Of a stretch of 64,000 nt of DNA, positions 1 through 13,443 are shown piece after piece. The stretch's first letter is position 1, and the number at the start of each line of letters is the position of its first letter. This DNA comes from Pyrus communis (Eukaryota; Streptophyta; Magnoliopsida; Rosales; Rosaceae): contig NC_084812.1 of assembly GCF_963583255.1 (NCBI RefSeq), positions 22,463,959 to 22,527,958 on the forward strand, in the 5' to 3' direction. Made by a program: the position numbers and the translations under genes. The notes beneath the pieces are model-generated. The model saw only the letters and a program-made list of their open reading frames with translations, had not been told where the DNA came from and ran no database searches.

Positions 1-3000
1 CTTGTCTGAATATTGGATTGTGCAGATTAGGACGCATTCTATTCGGAAAGCCCATGAGAACATTGATAAGACCTTGAAGGCTGCTGAGGTTATATTGGCG
101 CAATTCGATCTTTCTCATCAGGTATATTTTCATTTCTAAGCTTAATTTGTAACGACATATATACAGTAATTGTTAGTTAGATCACCCAATTCCATTTTCT
201 CAACTTGTTTAATTTTAACTAGACTCAACCTTATATTGAATGAGTGTAAACCTAATTCTTTTTCTTGCATGAAACTTAACTTTCGTTGTATTTCTGGGAT
301 TTTATTTGTTGACGTTTGATTGTTTGCAGTTGCACCGTTTACCATGAAATGCGCCTAGTTTCTTCATCTGGGGTTTTGAGTGCTTTTATAGGACATGAGC
401 ATTGTTCACTTTTTGGTTTCATATGATTTATAGGAAAGGAATTCGATTTTTGAGAGTGTGAATAGATTAGGCAGAAAAACTATGCAAAACCCTGGATACA
501 GTGCACTTAAAGTGGGATTTGAAATTACTGGTTCCACATAATTTGTTGAATTTGAAATTACTAGATCCATTAGTCATTTCAAATCCATGCACTTTTTCTT
601 TTTATTTTCGCATAAATGTGCTGTTAATAATTTACTCAAGCAATTTAACTATGTAAAATTACCAGCAAGTTACAACAGGTAGACATGTAATGTTTTTGCT
701 TTGGTGAATGTTTGCGATGCAGTCATGAAGCCTAGCCACTAACCTAGACTATATGTCCCACTCAGCCACCTTCTATAGTTGTCCACGCTTCATAGCTTGC
801 AAGAGAGGATCTTACCTAACAGTTGATTCTTTAGTAGTCGTTGGATTTTCAATAATCTACCTGTAATAATTTTTTATCATTTCCAGCAGTAAAAATGCCT
901 ATTAGAGTTAATTGCTGGGATATTACCGTATGACAGTGTTGCTTTAGCCTTATCTTGCCTAGGGGTGTGTGCGTGTGTGTGTGTGTGCGTGTGTGTATTC
1001 TGTACCCCTTATGTCTGATTTTCAATTTCAATTTGCAGGCTGAGGCAAAAATACTGAGAGGGCCTCGTGAGGACTTGGAAAGTTATCTAGAAGCAATTGA
1101 TCAGCTAAGAAGAAATATACGGTTCTTTAGTAGCACAAAAGGCTTTAAGAGTAGTGATGGAGTTCTCAGTGATGCAAATGGTTTGCTTGCTAAAGCTATT
1201 TCGAAGCTGGAAGAAGAGTTTAAGCAGCTTTTATTGTCTTACAGGTTTGTATTTGAATGCTAACGATGCTGTTCTTCCGGTGCTATTACTTCCTTTGCCT
1301 CCATTTCAGCTTATGCTCTACTTTTCTTTCATTTCAGTTTCTGTTTCATGTGCATCACGTCCTGTTTGTCTGTGTTTTGTGTTGGCATCGGAGGGTAATA
1401 CCTTTTGTCTAATTGTAACACCTTCTAACAATTGAATTTATTCATGGGGAAACAATCATTTTGGTCCTGTAGTTTGACTTTTGGTCTCAAATGTGTCATT
1501 TTAGTTTCAGTTGTTTCAGTCAAGTATCAATAGTTAACTACTGGTTACAGTCAAGTCCTAAATTATAATTTCTTCAATCTTTCAGATGGTAGAGTCATTA
1601 GTGCTGGGGTAATATTGTCCAAGAAAAAAAAGGTGTTCAACTATTAAAGGATAATCTAACATTCAATTCATAAATTAAAATCTAGCATGGAAGACTTACA
1701 TCTTCTCCAACAATTCTACAATCGAATCCCAGCCAATCACTGGAATCCCCAATCTAACCAACTCAATCCCAAACCCCTTTTTTTATTGTAACTAATGGTT
1801 AACTACAGGGACTTGATGGAAACAATTGAAAATGCAGGGATTGTGATGCATGACGCATATATAGGTTTTCGGGTAGGGCGATATGAAAAATCTCTAAAAA
1901 CTAGGATACAAATACGTCAATTAGAATACTGTGTATACTTTAAAAATGAGTTTAACTGGCAAATTTCTACCCATCCTTTTATATAGAAAGCATTATTAAT
2001 TTTATTTCAATATTGGAACAGGCTTTCTAAAAAACAATGTGAGAGGAGAGCATGATGGGCTAATCATATTTGTACGCACCTCTCTAATACCTCTCGGGCT
2101 TCTCTTTATGTGGCTGTTCAGTCCAGCACTTAGCAGATATTCTTTAATATTATGCATTTTTTATGTCAAGAATTTTCCTATTTTCACCACATGTCATGTT
2201 ACACTTCTATGTTTGCTCTTTTTTCTTGGGTTGAACACACATGGTAGGTGCAACTTGACAGGATTGGGACTGAGTCCAGTCCAGTCTAGTAGAGATCCTT
2301 CCCTTTTGAAGGGACCCGTCCCTTTTCTTTTCAACTTCTTCTTCTTGTCATAAATAAGACTAAGGAAAATAAAATCTGTAGTCCCCTTTTCCATTTTGTG
2401 AAACCAGGAAGGAGAAGAAAGACTTATTTGGCAGGCTAAATTTTCTTTTAAAATAGCAAACAGACCCCTAAATTCCTGAAATCATAATCCCTGTTAGGGC
2501 CGTAACCTTTACCATATTTAAAATGTATCTAAACCTATCCATACCATATCCTAATGTCAACAGATACTTCAATTTCTGTACACAAAATTTATCGGGGCCA
2601 TATCCGTATGGGATACTCACCCTATTAAACTTTGCAGTATCCGTGTTACATAGACAGAGACCCAATTGAATCCAAGGTCAAACTATGGAACCAAAATGGT
2701 CAATTCCACTAACGTCATATTCAACTTTTATTGCTTAACTTTGAGATAGAATGCGACTTTTCTTTGGGAAGTTTAATTTTTTGTCCCTTTGCTTTTATGA
2801 GGCATGTTAATTTTGTTAATGACCTTCAGATAGGTTGTTAGGCCATCTATTGAACTGTAGCTGTGCCTTTTTTCAGAATTGAAATGGTGCTTCATTTACA
2901 CCATATATGTGTTTTCGAATTTCAGCAAACCTGTGGAACCTGAACGCCTTTTTGATTGCCTCCCAACCTCGTTGCGGCCATCCTCAGGATCTCCTGGGAA

Positions 3001-6000
3001 TCAGGGTGATTATGTTGGCAAGAATCCTTCATCCAATAACCATCCTGAACACCACAACGGTAACTTAGAAAATGCTGTTTACACACCTCCTGCTCTGATA
3101 CCACTACGGGTTCTTCCATTGTTACATGATTTAGCCCAGCAAATGTTTCAAGCTGGTCACCACCAGCAGCTGCTAATAATTTACAGGTAATAAAGAGGCA
3201 TTCTTTGCTCTTCCGTTATCAATGTGGCATGCTGGTTTTTCACTCCCTACTATGACAACAGCTTATTTCAAGATTTCATATTTTATCAACGTCGGGTGAT
3301 TAGTTAAACAGTTGCTGTTTTTTGGGTATAAAGTTATTCAATGTTGGTGAAGCTCAAATTTTATGACTAGAAGAGAACTGACCTATGTGTGTGGGACACT
3401 TCCATAGAACATTTTCCGCATTGTACACCCAAAGGATATGACACTTGTGTCCACATGTGTCAAATACTTCTTTGTGTTCTTAGAAATGATGCTGCTTCAT
3501 CTGCTAGAAAGAGTCCAAACTTAACAAGGTGTTGATCACTTTTTCCAAGAAAACTGCACTTAGTTATTGTTGTCTTAAATCATTTGAGAATGGTTCTTTT
3601 ACAAGTAATTGTTTTCTAAAGCACTGATAGATGTCTAACTATGTAAAATTTCACTATCCTTGTATCTGGACTTTTGGAAAACGCATAGGAAACATTGTTG
3701 GGTTTTTCCAGTTCAATGAGCTGTCCTAAGGCTATTAGGAGTTATAGTCTTAGACGATATAATTTTTTTCCCAATTGGAGTTGGTTTCCCAACTAGATTC
3801 CAATTAGGATTAGTATTCCTCATTGAAGAAGACATTTATTATGTTTATATAAAGGGGCTATTGCACTAGTTTTGAAGTGGAGCAAAACAATCAATTATAC
3901 CACTCAAGGAGTTAGTGTGAGAGAATATTGTAAGGGTAAAGTGTGTGTGAGAGAAAACAAAGGAGATAAGAGTGTGTTTCTTTTTCTTGTTCTTTCAGGT
4001 TTTTGGTCAAGTTTTAATTCTAGAGACTGAGGCAACATAATTTGTTGTACTCATTCAGTATTGATATGGTGAAAGTTTGTTGTTGCTGCCCCATGGAAGT
4101 AGGCACATAGCCTAACCACGTAAATTCTTTGTGTTATTCATCTTGATTGTTTGTTTTCGGTTTTCTGAGTTTGTCTTCTTTTTTCTTTTTTTCTTTTTTT
4201 TTTCTTTTTTTCCATTCTTAAACATGATATACACAACAATCGTTGTGCCTATGTTGACACACCCATACTTGTCTCAGTGCCCTCAGATAATAGGAGTTAA
4301 GTTTTCAAATCCTAAAGAAAAGTTATTGTGATGTAGAGGTGCCTGTATGCTTCAATCTCATTTGTAATTTCTGCTGTCCTCCCTGGGTGCCTAACCACAC
4401 CATTAATATTGAAGCTAGCTGGTCAATTCAGATCTTGTATTTGAACATTTTTGAAGGGATACGCGTTCTTCAGTTTTGGAAGAAAGCCTCCATAAATTGG
4501 GGGTCGAAAAACTTAGCAAGGATGATGTTCAGAAAATGCAATGGGAAATTTTGGAGGCCAAGATTGGGAACTGGATTCATTACATGCGTATAGCTGTAAG
4601 GATTTTCTGGCATTTCCTCAGTTTCATAGATTATCTTTGTTTTTCTTCATTATCTAACTGTCCGTGAACAGGTCAAATTGCTCTTTGCCGGAGAGCGGAA
4701 AGTTTGCGATCAAATGTTCGAAACCTTTGATTCTCTTGGTGACCAATGTTTTGCTGAAGTTACCAGAAGTAGTGTCTCAGTTCTACTTAGTTTTGGCGAG
4801 GCAATTGCTAACAGCAAAAGATCTCCGGAAAAGTTATTTGTACTTTTAGACATGTATGAGATAATGCGGGAGCTTCACTCAGAGGTTTGAATAATTTAAC
4901 AAATTTATAAAGCATGCACTCTATATACAATATGACAAATTGGAGCTAAGGAAATGGCACAATTAGGAGTGCCCCTTAGGTGCTGAAGTTTGTATGGATA
5001 TTGATTTGTCTAGAGCACTTTGACCGTTAGGAATTCATCACATCAGGTAACATAGGATCATTAAGTATATCAGACAACTTTGAGTTCGAGAATTAGGGGA
5101 TTTTATTTTAAGATCTATATTCTCTTGTTTCTTTCCAAGATATGTCTGCTTCAGATACAGATGGCTTTTGTTCCACAAATTATCAATCACATCCATATCA
5201 AATTATAATTTGTCTTGTTTCCCTTTCATCTATATCAAAATACTTAGCTTCTTTATATTTTGAATATTTGTTTGGTTATCTTTCTTTTACAAGATATTAC
5301 TATACTGTTGGGGCTTCAGTACTTTAGCACATCCATGATGTTTAATATTTATTGTTTGCATTTTCATAATTGGAAGAATTAGTTATCAATTATTTCACTC
5401 TGTACACTTGGTGGCTGCTTACAATGCAATTTATGCAGAACATCAAATTTAATAAAATACTTTCCATTTTGCATTAACGTGGTGTCTAGGTAACTTCAAA
5501 CTTGCTTGTTTGTTGAGAAAGTAGGTAGCTTGATGGCCTGATGGCCTGGTGCCAGATTCATGCTTTGAGTTGATCCCTGAATTCTTCTGCAGATTGAAAC
5601 AATCTTCATAGGTAAAGCTTGTGCTGAAATTAGAGAATCAGCTTCAAGCTTGACAAAAAGGCTTGCCCAGACCGCAAAAAGTACCTTTGGGGATTTTGAA
5701 GAAGCCGTTGAAAGGGATGCAACGAAAACTGCTGTAACTGATGGCACTGTCCATCCTTTGACAAGCTATGTGATCAACTATGTGAAGTTTCTTTTTGAGT
5801 AAGATACACTAATTAGGCTTTAAGACTTTTCCTGGTCCTGTGGTCAGATAGTGGTGCTCTATGGTTATTGGTTGGATGATCCTCTAAGACATGCGTCATA
5901 GTTTCTATTGAAATATTTTTTTACACTGCTTGCTCTTGTATGCATTGATACATAGGATACATATTTTTTTTGGCCAATCGATTTTAGGTTGTGACTGTTA

Positions 6001-9000
6001 GATAGGTTTTGTATGCCTATTTCTTAATTTTTCATTTGACAGCTTTCTAAGTTGACCAAAACTATATATGACAGTTACCAATCGACATTGAAGCAACTTT
6101 TCAAAGAATTTGAAAATGGAGATGATGGTGGTTCACAATTAGCTGCTGTCACGATGCAAATAATGCAAGCTCTTCAAACCAATTTGGATGGGAAGTCTAA
6201 GCAGTACAGAGATCCAGCTTTAACTCACCTATTTCTCATGAATAATATTCACTATATGGTCAGATCTGTGCGGAGGTTTGTCTCAGATATGTTTTATTTG
6301 ACTTTTTGGTTTACGTGTTACAAGCCTATTTTATGTGCCACTCCTGTTTCAAATTGTTTTCAGATCTGAAGCCAAAGATTTGTTGGGGGATGATTGGGTG
6401 CAAAGACACCGGAGAATTGTGCAGCAGCATGCAAACCAATACAAAAGAAATGCTTGGGGAAAGGTGCTGTTTGTTAAAATAATTGATTTGTTGACCTAAT
6501 TGAACCCTATGCGATCTTTCCGTCATTTACCTTAGTTTTTTCTTTATAGGGACTTGGTTCTTGCTTTTTGGGCCATTACTATTTGTATTATGATCGATGT
6601 TAAGCTTTTTGCTTTTCTTTTATCTTTTGAATGTGTTAATAATGGGACAGAAAGCTGGTTTACAGACCTTCAAAATCCACTAATAAGAAAAAATTGATGA
6701 AGATATGATCCAGGTATGAGATATTAGATTGTCATTGTGATATTAGACGTATTAGTACCCCATTGAGAAGTTATGGAATGTAAAGTTTTACAGACCTTCA
6801 AAATCCACTAATAAGAAAAAATTGAACCCTGCGTGCTTTAGTAGTGTTGTGTTTTGATTCCGTCATAGTCTGATATGTTCAACCATTAGTTTGGCATGTC
6901 GATTACACTATTATAAGAAATAGCTTCCGTTTTCAAATCCATGACCTATGTGTTTTTCATATAAAAATCCATTACATTTGTACAATTATGGCTTTTCAGT
7001 TTAGATATTTGAAATATTTTTGAGAAATCCTTCGTCTGCCATGAAAGTGGTGTAGATCCTGGAAATGAATAATATTCTAAATTGAAGGACTGTATAGTAC
7101 CAGATTTTTGTTGGATATTTACTTATATTATGTTTCTCTTCTCCCTTGGTTTTGTTTAATTTTTTTGTGTGTGGGCCAAGTGGCTTTTACTTATAAAAGC
7201 TTAATATCTTAATTTGTTGTAGCTTAATATCAAATATTCTTTCTGTATCTTCACTCGATTGTCAGGATTGCATTGTAGTTAGGAAGATCCATTAGGCCTC
7301 ATATAGATTGGAGAAAACATAGAAGATAAAAGAAAAGGAAATTAATATAAAGGTTTTTGGGTCCAATACAAACGGGAAATAACTTGCTTGTTATTTACAT
7401 AAGGTATACTTGGGTGTCGATTACTTCAATTCAGCATTAAAAGGTGTTATAACCGTCTTTTGGGTGATTTGATTAGAGAGAAATGTTAGAACTATCAAAG
7501 AAAGGCTAGGAGACATGGTTGTAACCTAATGTGGTAGACTATAGAGTGAGGTTTTAAGCTTCTTTCTAAGCATCAGTATCCTCTGTTTTTAGAAATGTAT
7601 AGAGATACTATTTTTGCTTCTGCATGAAAATTTGTGTGTGTGAAGAAAAGTAAATTTAGATAGAGGAAAAAGGTCGAAAAAGAATAGTTACTGTTCTACG
7701 GAATAGTAGAAAGAGGGTGATCCATGTGACTGTTCTATGTCCAGCTACTTTTCAAGCGCCAACCAATCTGAATATATTTCGTGGAAAATATGGTTTCTCT
7801 TGTCGTAATGCAGTGATGCAGAAGCATGCTTTACGTATATTTAACACTTTCTGCATGTTCATTTTTCTTTTATTTTTCTCTTAAGAGGTGTTTCACTGCC
7901 TTCTGAAATGTTGGTGTTTTCTTCCGTGCAGATTCTGCAGTGCCTCTCCATCCAAGGCTTGACGTCATCTGGAGGTGGTAGTTCAATAGCTGCTGATGGA
8001 GGAAGCAGTGGAGTTTCCAGAGCAATTGTTAAAGATAGGTTGATCTCAAATTCTATCCTATGAAACATACACTTAAAATAGTAACTTGATTATCTATCAA
8101 TTCACGGATTACTTTGTCATCAACATTTTGACCAGCTGAAATGTAATCCATTTCAGGTTCAAGACGTTCAATATGCAGTTTGAGGAATTTCATCAAAAAC
8201 AATCTCAGTGGACGGTTCCTGATTCTGAGTTGCGAGAGTCACTAAGACTTGCAGTTGCTGAAGTCTTATTGCCTGCCTACAGATCATTCATAAAACGTTA
8301 TGGGTGTGTTTTCATTATCTTCTATTGTTTTGCATGCGCTCTCACCACATGTCCAGTATAACTATACATCCCTTTAAGAACAATAAACATTAATGCCTGT
8401 TTGATAACCATTTCATTTTAGTTTTCTTGTTTGTCCTTCATAGAGATATAGGGAATGTATATGTAGGAATGAGGAATGAAGTATGGATGAATGGTGGAGG
8501 GAGAGTGAAGGAAAATGTAGAAAACAAAAACTAGAAATGGAAACCTATCAAAAGTTCTTAGTTTTTAGTGTTTATTTCTCATTTCTTCCACTTCCCACCA
8601 CCCATACTCCACCCTTGTTCATCCCTTCATTTCTCTCTTATATTTCTTCTCTTTTGCTAACTAAAAGTGAAAACTAAGACCTGAAAATGAAATGGTGGCT
8701 AAATGGGTACATCACATGGACCATTTTGACATTTAAGCCTTGTAGTTTATTAGACCAAACTTAATAATCTTGAGTCTAGATTGGGGAAAAAAAAAATAAA
8801 AAACTTAATACTTTGGAGTCTGGACATTAAGGGCTCGTTAGACCTCGAGGTTTGGGTTGGAATGGATAACCCACTATATTGAAGGTATGTTGAAAGTAAA
8901 GGTGGATGATTTTTCATTTGGAGGCAATCAAAAGGGGACTGGACATGAAGGAAACTTATCCCTTCCAATGCTACCATTTTTGGAGGGATTGGAAGGAAGA

Positions 9001-9526
9001 AGTTTCCTTCTTGTTTAATCCACCTAATTCCCTGGGATGAAAACTCATTCACCTCTACCTATTTTCTTGAATATAGCGGGTTATTCATTCCAATGCAATC
9101 CTAGAGACCAAACAAGGCCACAACTACCATAGACACTTCAGTGGGCCCATGGAATTAGTCTAGGGACTCTAAGGAGGATATCTCTTAACTAACCATGTTT
9201 TAGATACTTCATCATTTATTTATCTAAGGAACTTAATAGGACAACACTTCAATTCGGGTATTCCGGCTGAATATCATGTAACTATTGTATGTTAATTGGC
9301 CTGGAAGTCATATCCATGGTGTCATGTTTTTTTTTTTTTTTTTCCTTCACGTTTAGTACTAGTTGTATCTATTGGTGCCAAAATCTGTATGTTCTGTTTG
9401 TCTCACAGGCCTCTGGTTGAGAGTGGAAAGAATCCCCAAAAGTACATCCGGTACACCGCAGAGGATCTTGAGCGAATGTTGGGTGAATTCTTCGAGGGGA
9501 AGAACGTGAACGAACCCAGGAGGTAG
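1..9526 (+). CDS. EXO70A1: Exocyst complex subunit EXO70A1, 5'-partial
   Basis: EXO70 subunit of the octameric exocyst, which tethers secretory vesicles to the plasma membrane. Eleven visible exons join in one frame: 26-121, 1039-1244, 2926-3186, 4457-4595, 4672-4884, 5593-5798, 6075-6275, 6364-6463, 7932-8038, 8157-8303, 9409-9526 (1794 nt, 597 codons plus TAG). All internal junctions are GT-AG. The first visible residues (IRTHSIRKAHENIDKTLKAA) match about residue 46 of plant EXO70A1, so only the extreme N-terminus is missing. The C-terminal EXO70 core is recognisable from YVINYVKFLF, the DGKSKQYRD segment, the DDWV..HRRIVQQHANQYKR block and the end PQKYIRYTAEDLERMLGEFF. The A1 clade, rather than the expanded single-exon EXO70 clades, is indicated by the many introns and by this sequence. 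In Arabidopsis EXO70A1 acts in polar growth, xylem and Casparian strip formation (family knowledge). No disabling lesion is seen. Introns carry repeats, listed separately. Confidence 0.95.
964..997. repeat. (GT)n microsatellite
   Basis: An imperfect GT/GTGC run inside the first visible EXO70A1 intron. It ends about 40 nt before the acceptor of the exon starting at 1039, so length changes would alter the pyrimidine-purine pattern near the branch-point zone. Confidence 0.9.
1245..2925. other. EXO70A1 intron with degenerate dispersed repeat
   Basis: A 1.68 kb AT-rich intron with no supported gene. The segment near 1455-1560 (phrases such as TTTTGGTCCTGTAG and TTTTAGTTTCAG) resembles the 'response to value' style MITE arms also seen at 20635-20961, but no paired arm was found here. 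Short open frames in this stretch are non-coding by composition. Confidence 0.6.
3696..4220 (+). mobile_element. Probable solo LTR in EXO70A1 intron
   Basis: A 525-bp insertion starting TGTTGGG and ending CTTA, a decayed version of the canonical CA end. It is bracketed by an exact 5-bp direct repeat AACAT at 3691-3695 and 4221-4225. Inside are a TATA-like box (TTTATATAAAGG near 3846) and a 3' part with CATGGAAGTAGGCACATAG followed by a T-rich tract, a layout typical of copia-type LTR R/U5 regions. No primer binding site or coding sequence follows, hence solo LTR. It lies in the host gene's sense orientation, upstream of the exon at 4457. Confidence 0.65.
6658..6825. repeat. 38-bp direct repeat within an EXO70A1 intron
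   Basis: A ~38-bp sequence beginning TTTACAGACCTTCAAAATCC occurs at 6658-6697 and again at 6787-6825, essentially identical, 129 bp apart. It lies in the long intron between exons 6364-6463 and 7932-8038. The rest of that intron (6464-7931) shows no gene. Confidence 0.8.
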
Positions 9527-12500
9527 ATTTGACAAGTCTCTCGCTCTTACCGGCTCTCTGTTGATTTAGCCAGCGATGTGTACTATCGGTTTTGGTATCC
9601 TGTGGAATGTTTGTTGCCCTTCCCTGTATATCGCACACTGAATAAGAGGGGTCTGTCTTTCCACATATGCTTGTATAGTCCCTGCTGCTTCGACGGCCGG
9701 CGGCGTTCCGAGTTCATATTTTGTAATTTTATATAAATGGGCAGTCGTTTCTTAGCACTTTCAGACCAAATTAGGGTTCTTTTTGTTCTTGAATATTTTC
9801 AAAGTTCATCATCAAATGTATTTTTTTTACCAGATTTTTGACTTCTTTGAGGAATGGCTATGATCCTTTGAAATCCATTATCATTGCATGTTTCTGTACT
9901 GAAGAGCTCGTGGTTCTTTACTCTGTAGTGGATCCTGAATCTGCCACATCATTGTTTTAATTTTCAAGACGATTTTATGGTTGGACTTTTTAGAGACATC
10001 GTAACAGATGAGAGGAATAAATTAGTATTGAACACTCCATCGATAGGTTTTTTCGATTGACTTTTACAACATGCTTCATATATTAGAATTACTTTTAAGC
10101 TTTGACAAGGTGGTGATGTTGACAGATTATTACATACCCACAAACTCAAATACATGGCATCAACTTTAATGAATAAATCATCGCATACAATATTTTATTT
10201 CATCTTAAAAGTTTTATTTGTGATATTTCATATTTTTGAATTTACTGACAACTAGGAAAGTTTTTTAAGATATGATTTAGAAAAAGTATAACTTATTACA
10301 ACGTGGAGTTTATTAACGTATACCTGGAGAGCAACTTAAATAAAATGTGTTCATTGTCACGTGACGTCTCGATCTAATAATACAATGTTATGTGTTTAAA
10401 ACCTTACGCATATCATTGTTTTATTGAAATGAGACGCCACGATGTCAACGGGATAGAACAACTTACGGAGATAGGATCAGTGAATTACAAGATTGAGAGA
10501 TTTTTTTTCTCCACCTGATCAACAACAAGGGTTTATAGGGTTTGTAGATGGCGTAATGAAATTATGCAGCTCATCCAACGTTAGAAAATTTTACCTTGAT
10601 TGCCGCTCTGCCAGTTTTCAAGAGGAGGATTTCAGCTGTATTCAGTGATGATATCTGCTAGAGAAATTTTTCATTGTGACGGGAATATAAATGATACACC
10701 ACGTGTTTTAATAGAAGTGGTGGAAAATTTTATTTGTTAGGTATTTAACTTTTTAGCACACATATCCCACAATTTGTATAATGACACATGATGTACCACC
10801 CTGTATACTGATCATACTGAAAAATTTCTCTTATGTGCTGCCATCAAGAATAATGCTTGCTTTGAGTAGAATGACAAAGATATTTCTACACTGCCCCGCC
10901 CTGGAAGATTTGACCTTAGTATGAAACATGGGAAGATATGTTTCGGAACTTTAAGACTTTGGTGTATGAAACCGTAGATTTTCTAGACCTCTCACTTCAA
11001 ATTTGCCTTTGAAATAAATAGGTTGTGATACTTGTCTAGTGTATGGTGTATGGAATTGTTGTTATTCAGGATACGAATCCAAAATACATAATTCATCTGT
11101 GATATTTTTTAACATATTAAACAACAGTAGATTCAAGTTCATTCTAATACTTCATAATCTATCCTTCAGCCGACCAAACGAGCCATGTGAGTCAAGTATG
11201 GTCTTTTGAAAACTATATACATTCCAAGATACATATGCAAATTAGTTTTTGGTTGTACAAAAAGGTTAGGTTTTTCTGGAGAACGACGGTTTGGTCCATT
11301 CACCTAGTGAACATCGGTGCAAGTTATCACGGCAAAGTCAAGAGCCTATCCGTGAGTCATTTGGACCGGTATGGTTCGATTTCCCCCGGTTTACCATAAA
11401 AACCAAAAACCGAACTAAAGAATTTTCATGGTTCGATTTGGTTAATTGTTCGGATCGATTTGGCATACAGACAAAATAACAAAACGACCTAGACTTAAAA
11501 AATAAAAAACCGACATGTCCACAGTGGAGAAAACAGGTGCATGTCGCCGGTTTCTCTCCTAAGCGACAATCAACTCTGCACGTATGGAGGGAGAAACAGC
11601 CACCGGCCCCAGCCATAGCCAAAGGCTGGCGGCTAAGAGATGGGTTTTTATAGGTTTTTTGAGAGAGAAATATGGTAACAGTATGGATGGCTGTAATGAC
11701 CTTTGTTCGAACATAAATATCAACTGATTATACAAGAATTGTAAATTATTTATTAAATCAAACCAAAAATAGTGAAAAAAACGCAAACTAAACATTCATT
11801 AGATTAAACAATTGTCAAAGAGAATCATCAAATAAAAAGAAACAAAAACAAAAATCTGTCGAAGTTAATAATACTTCAACATGCCAATGCATCAAGATTT
11901 GAAATCGGTCCTACAATTTTATTGTATCTAAAATTAAACTCAAGGCTTCTGATGTTATTTTTTTTCTTACTAAAGATTCGGATGTTCAGTCCTTAGTAGT
12001 TGGTTGTCGTTTATTAGAGCTGCTCTTCTTTTCCGCGGCTGACAAGGAACTCGCTTCCTTGTTATTTTCTGGTTTACTACTCTTTGCTTTTCCACTGCTC
12101 CTTTTCTTAGGTTCATTGTCAAAGGTATACAAGGATACAATGTCAGGAATCTCCCCTGGAATATTGTAATTCGTTTCTGACGCCATTGTTATGACAAAAT
12201 TTTTACTCCCTTGAGTTGCAATTGTAATCAACAACCTAACTGCAAAATCCTTCAAGACAAAAAGACAATGATGTGGTACCGACTAAAGACCCTCCGAGAG
12301 TCACAGTAGCTCGTTTAATTTTGAACCAAAGAATTCTACTTAGAGCTCAAAGTATTGCGTGCCTTGGATTGTTCATGAACGAACTATTTATACTAGTAAT
12401 TAAGGACTCCTAAGTCCTTAAGAGGAAGCATGTAAACTTACTCGTTTGCATTCCAATATCAATGAGGAGGAGGAAACAAGATCTGGTTACTTTAGGAGAG

Positions 12501-13443
12501 ATTCGTAGTAGATTATTTCGTTTCCTTCTTTCATGTGTTTCCATTGATGTCTTTCCATTTAGCAGACAAATTCTCTGGCATAGATAGTAAAATAAAATTA
12601 AAAAAAAAAAATCAATTTTATAATTAACTTTACAAAAGCTGAAATATGGCAAGGTAATTAATTATAAGTTAGGGTTTGCATATTTACTTACAATGAATAA
12701 GAGTTAAAATCATTGTGATTCTTTATTTCTTTTCGTTTACTAAAACATCGGTATTGGAAAACTTTTCTTGTTTAGCACATTTGGAAACGGAAAAACGTGT
12801 GCGTTTCTTGGAAATCACGAATTAAATAAGTTGTGGAACTAGTTGATCACATTCTCGTTCATCTTTTTGTTACTTGATTCATGACTTCTCCTATTCCAAG
12901 TAAATAAACAGAAGTAGAACGCAGAATGAGGAAAAGAACACGTCAGTATTTACTTACATAGTTTAGCGACCATCTGCTTCGTTGCATATTTATTTAAGAA
13001 TCGAAATCCAAATGAGCAGTGCGCAATTTGAAAGATTAAGCTTTTACATATTCTAACATAGATATGTTGATCAAACTGTTCTTCTTCTTTCTTAGAATTT
13101 TCAGAACATCGAAATTATCAGTTGGGTTTGTTCGTTCATGTTATTTCGATTTCCAGAGTAAAATGCTTTTCTAATTAAGTTAAAGTTTTTGTATTAAAAA
13201 ATATCCAAGTTAAGGTCATGATTTCGAGCAAAAACCATCTCCCAGCAACTAGTTAAGCACAATCGAAGAAAAGAAACTAATTAAAGAAGTAAAATAAAGG
13301 GTCCAAATATTAAGCATGACTTTGGATGTATTCTGGCTAGAACTATATGACCGTCGGATTATATTAGAAAGTAAGGATCAGAGACATCTATCTTTTGACA
13401 CACATTTTGACCCCGCATGACATGATGGGGATTATATATATAG
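9527..13443. other. Intergenic region after EXO70A1
   Basis: The first ~300 bp are probably EXO70A1 3' UTR. Further on there is one MITE (10661-10830), a stretch near 11270-11480 rich in GGTTCG/AACCGAA-type words typical of degenerate plant repeats, and AT-rich DNA. A minus-strand open frame at 11986-12255 encodes a lysine/serine-rich peptide with no recognisable domain and is not called as a gene. Confidence 0.6.
10661..10830. mobile_element. MITE, Mutator-like
   Basis: About 170 bp with terminal inverted repeats GAGAAATTTTTCA (left) and TGAAAAATTTCTC (right, exact reverse complement). The flanks ATATCTGCT (10651-10659) and TTATGTGCT (10831-10839) look like a 9-bp target duplication with two mismatches. 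The interior resembles 23658-23805 (shared words such as TGACGG, CACATATCCCAC), so both are members of one family. Non-coding. Confidence 0.75.

Noticed and set aside
11986..12255. 89-codon minus-strand frame with a Lys/Ser-rich C-terminal half
   Set aside because: No recognisable domain, promoter or splice context; could be a small gene, but nothing in the sequence decides it.
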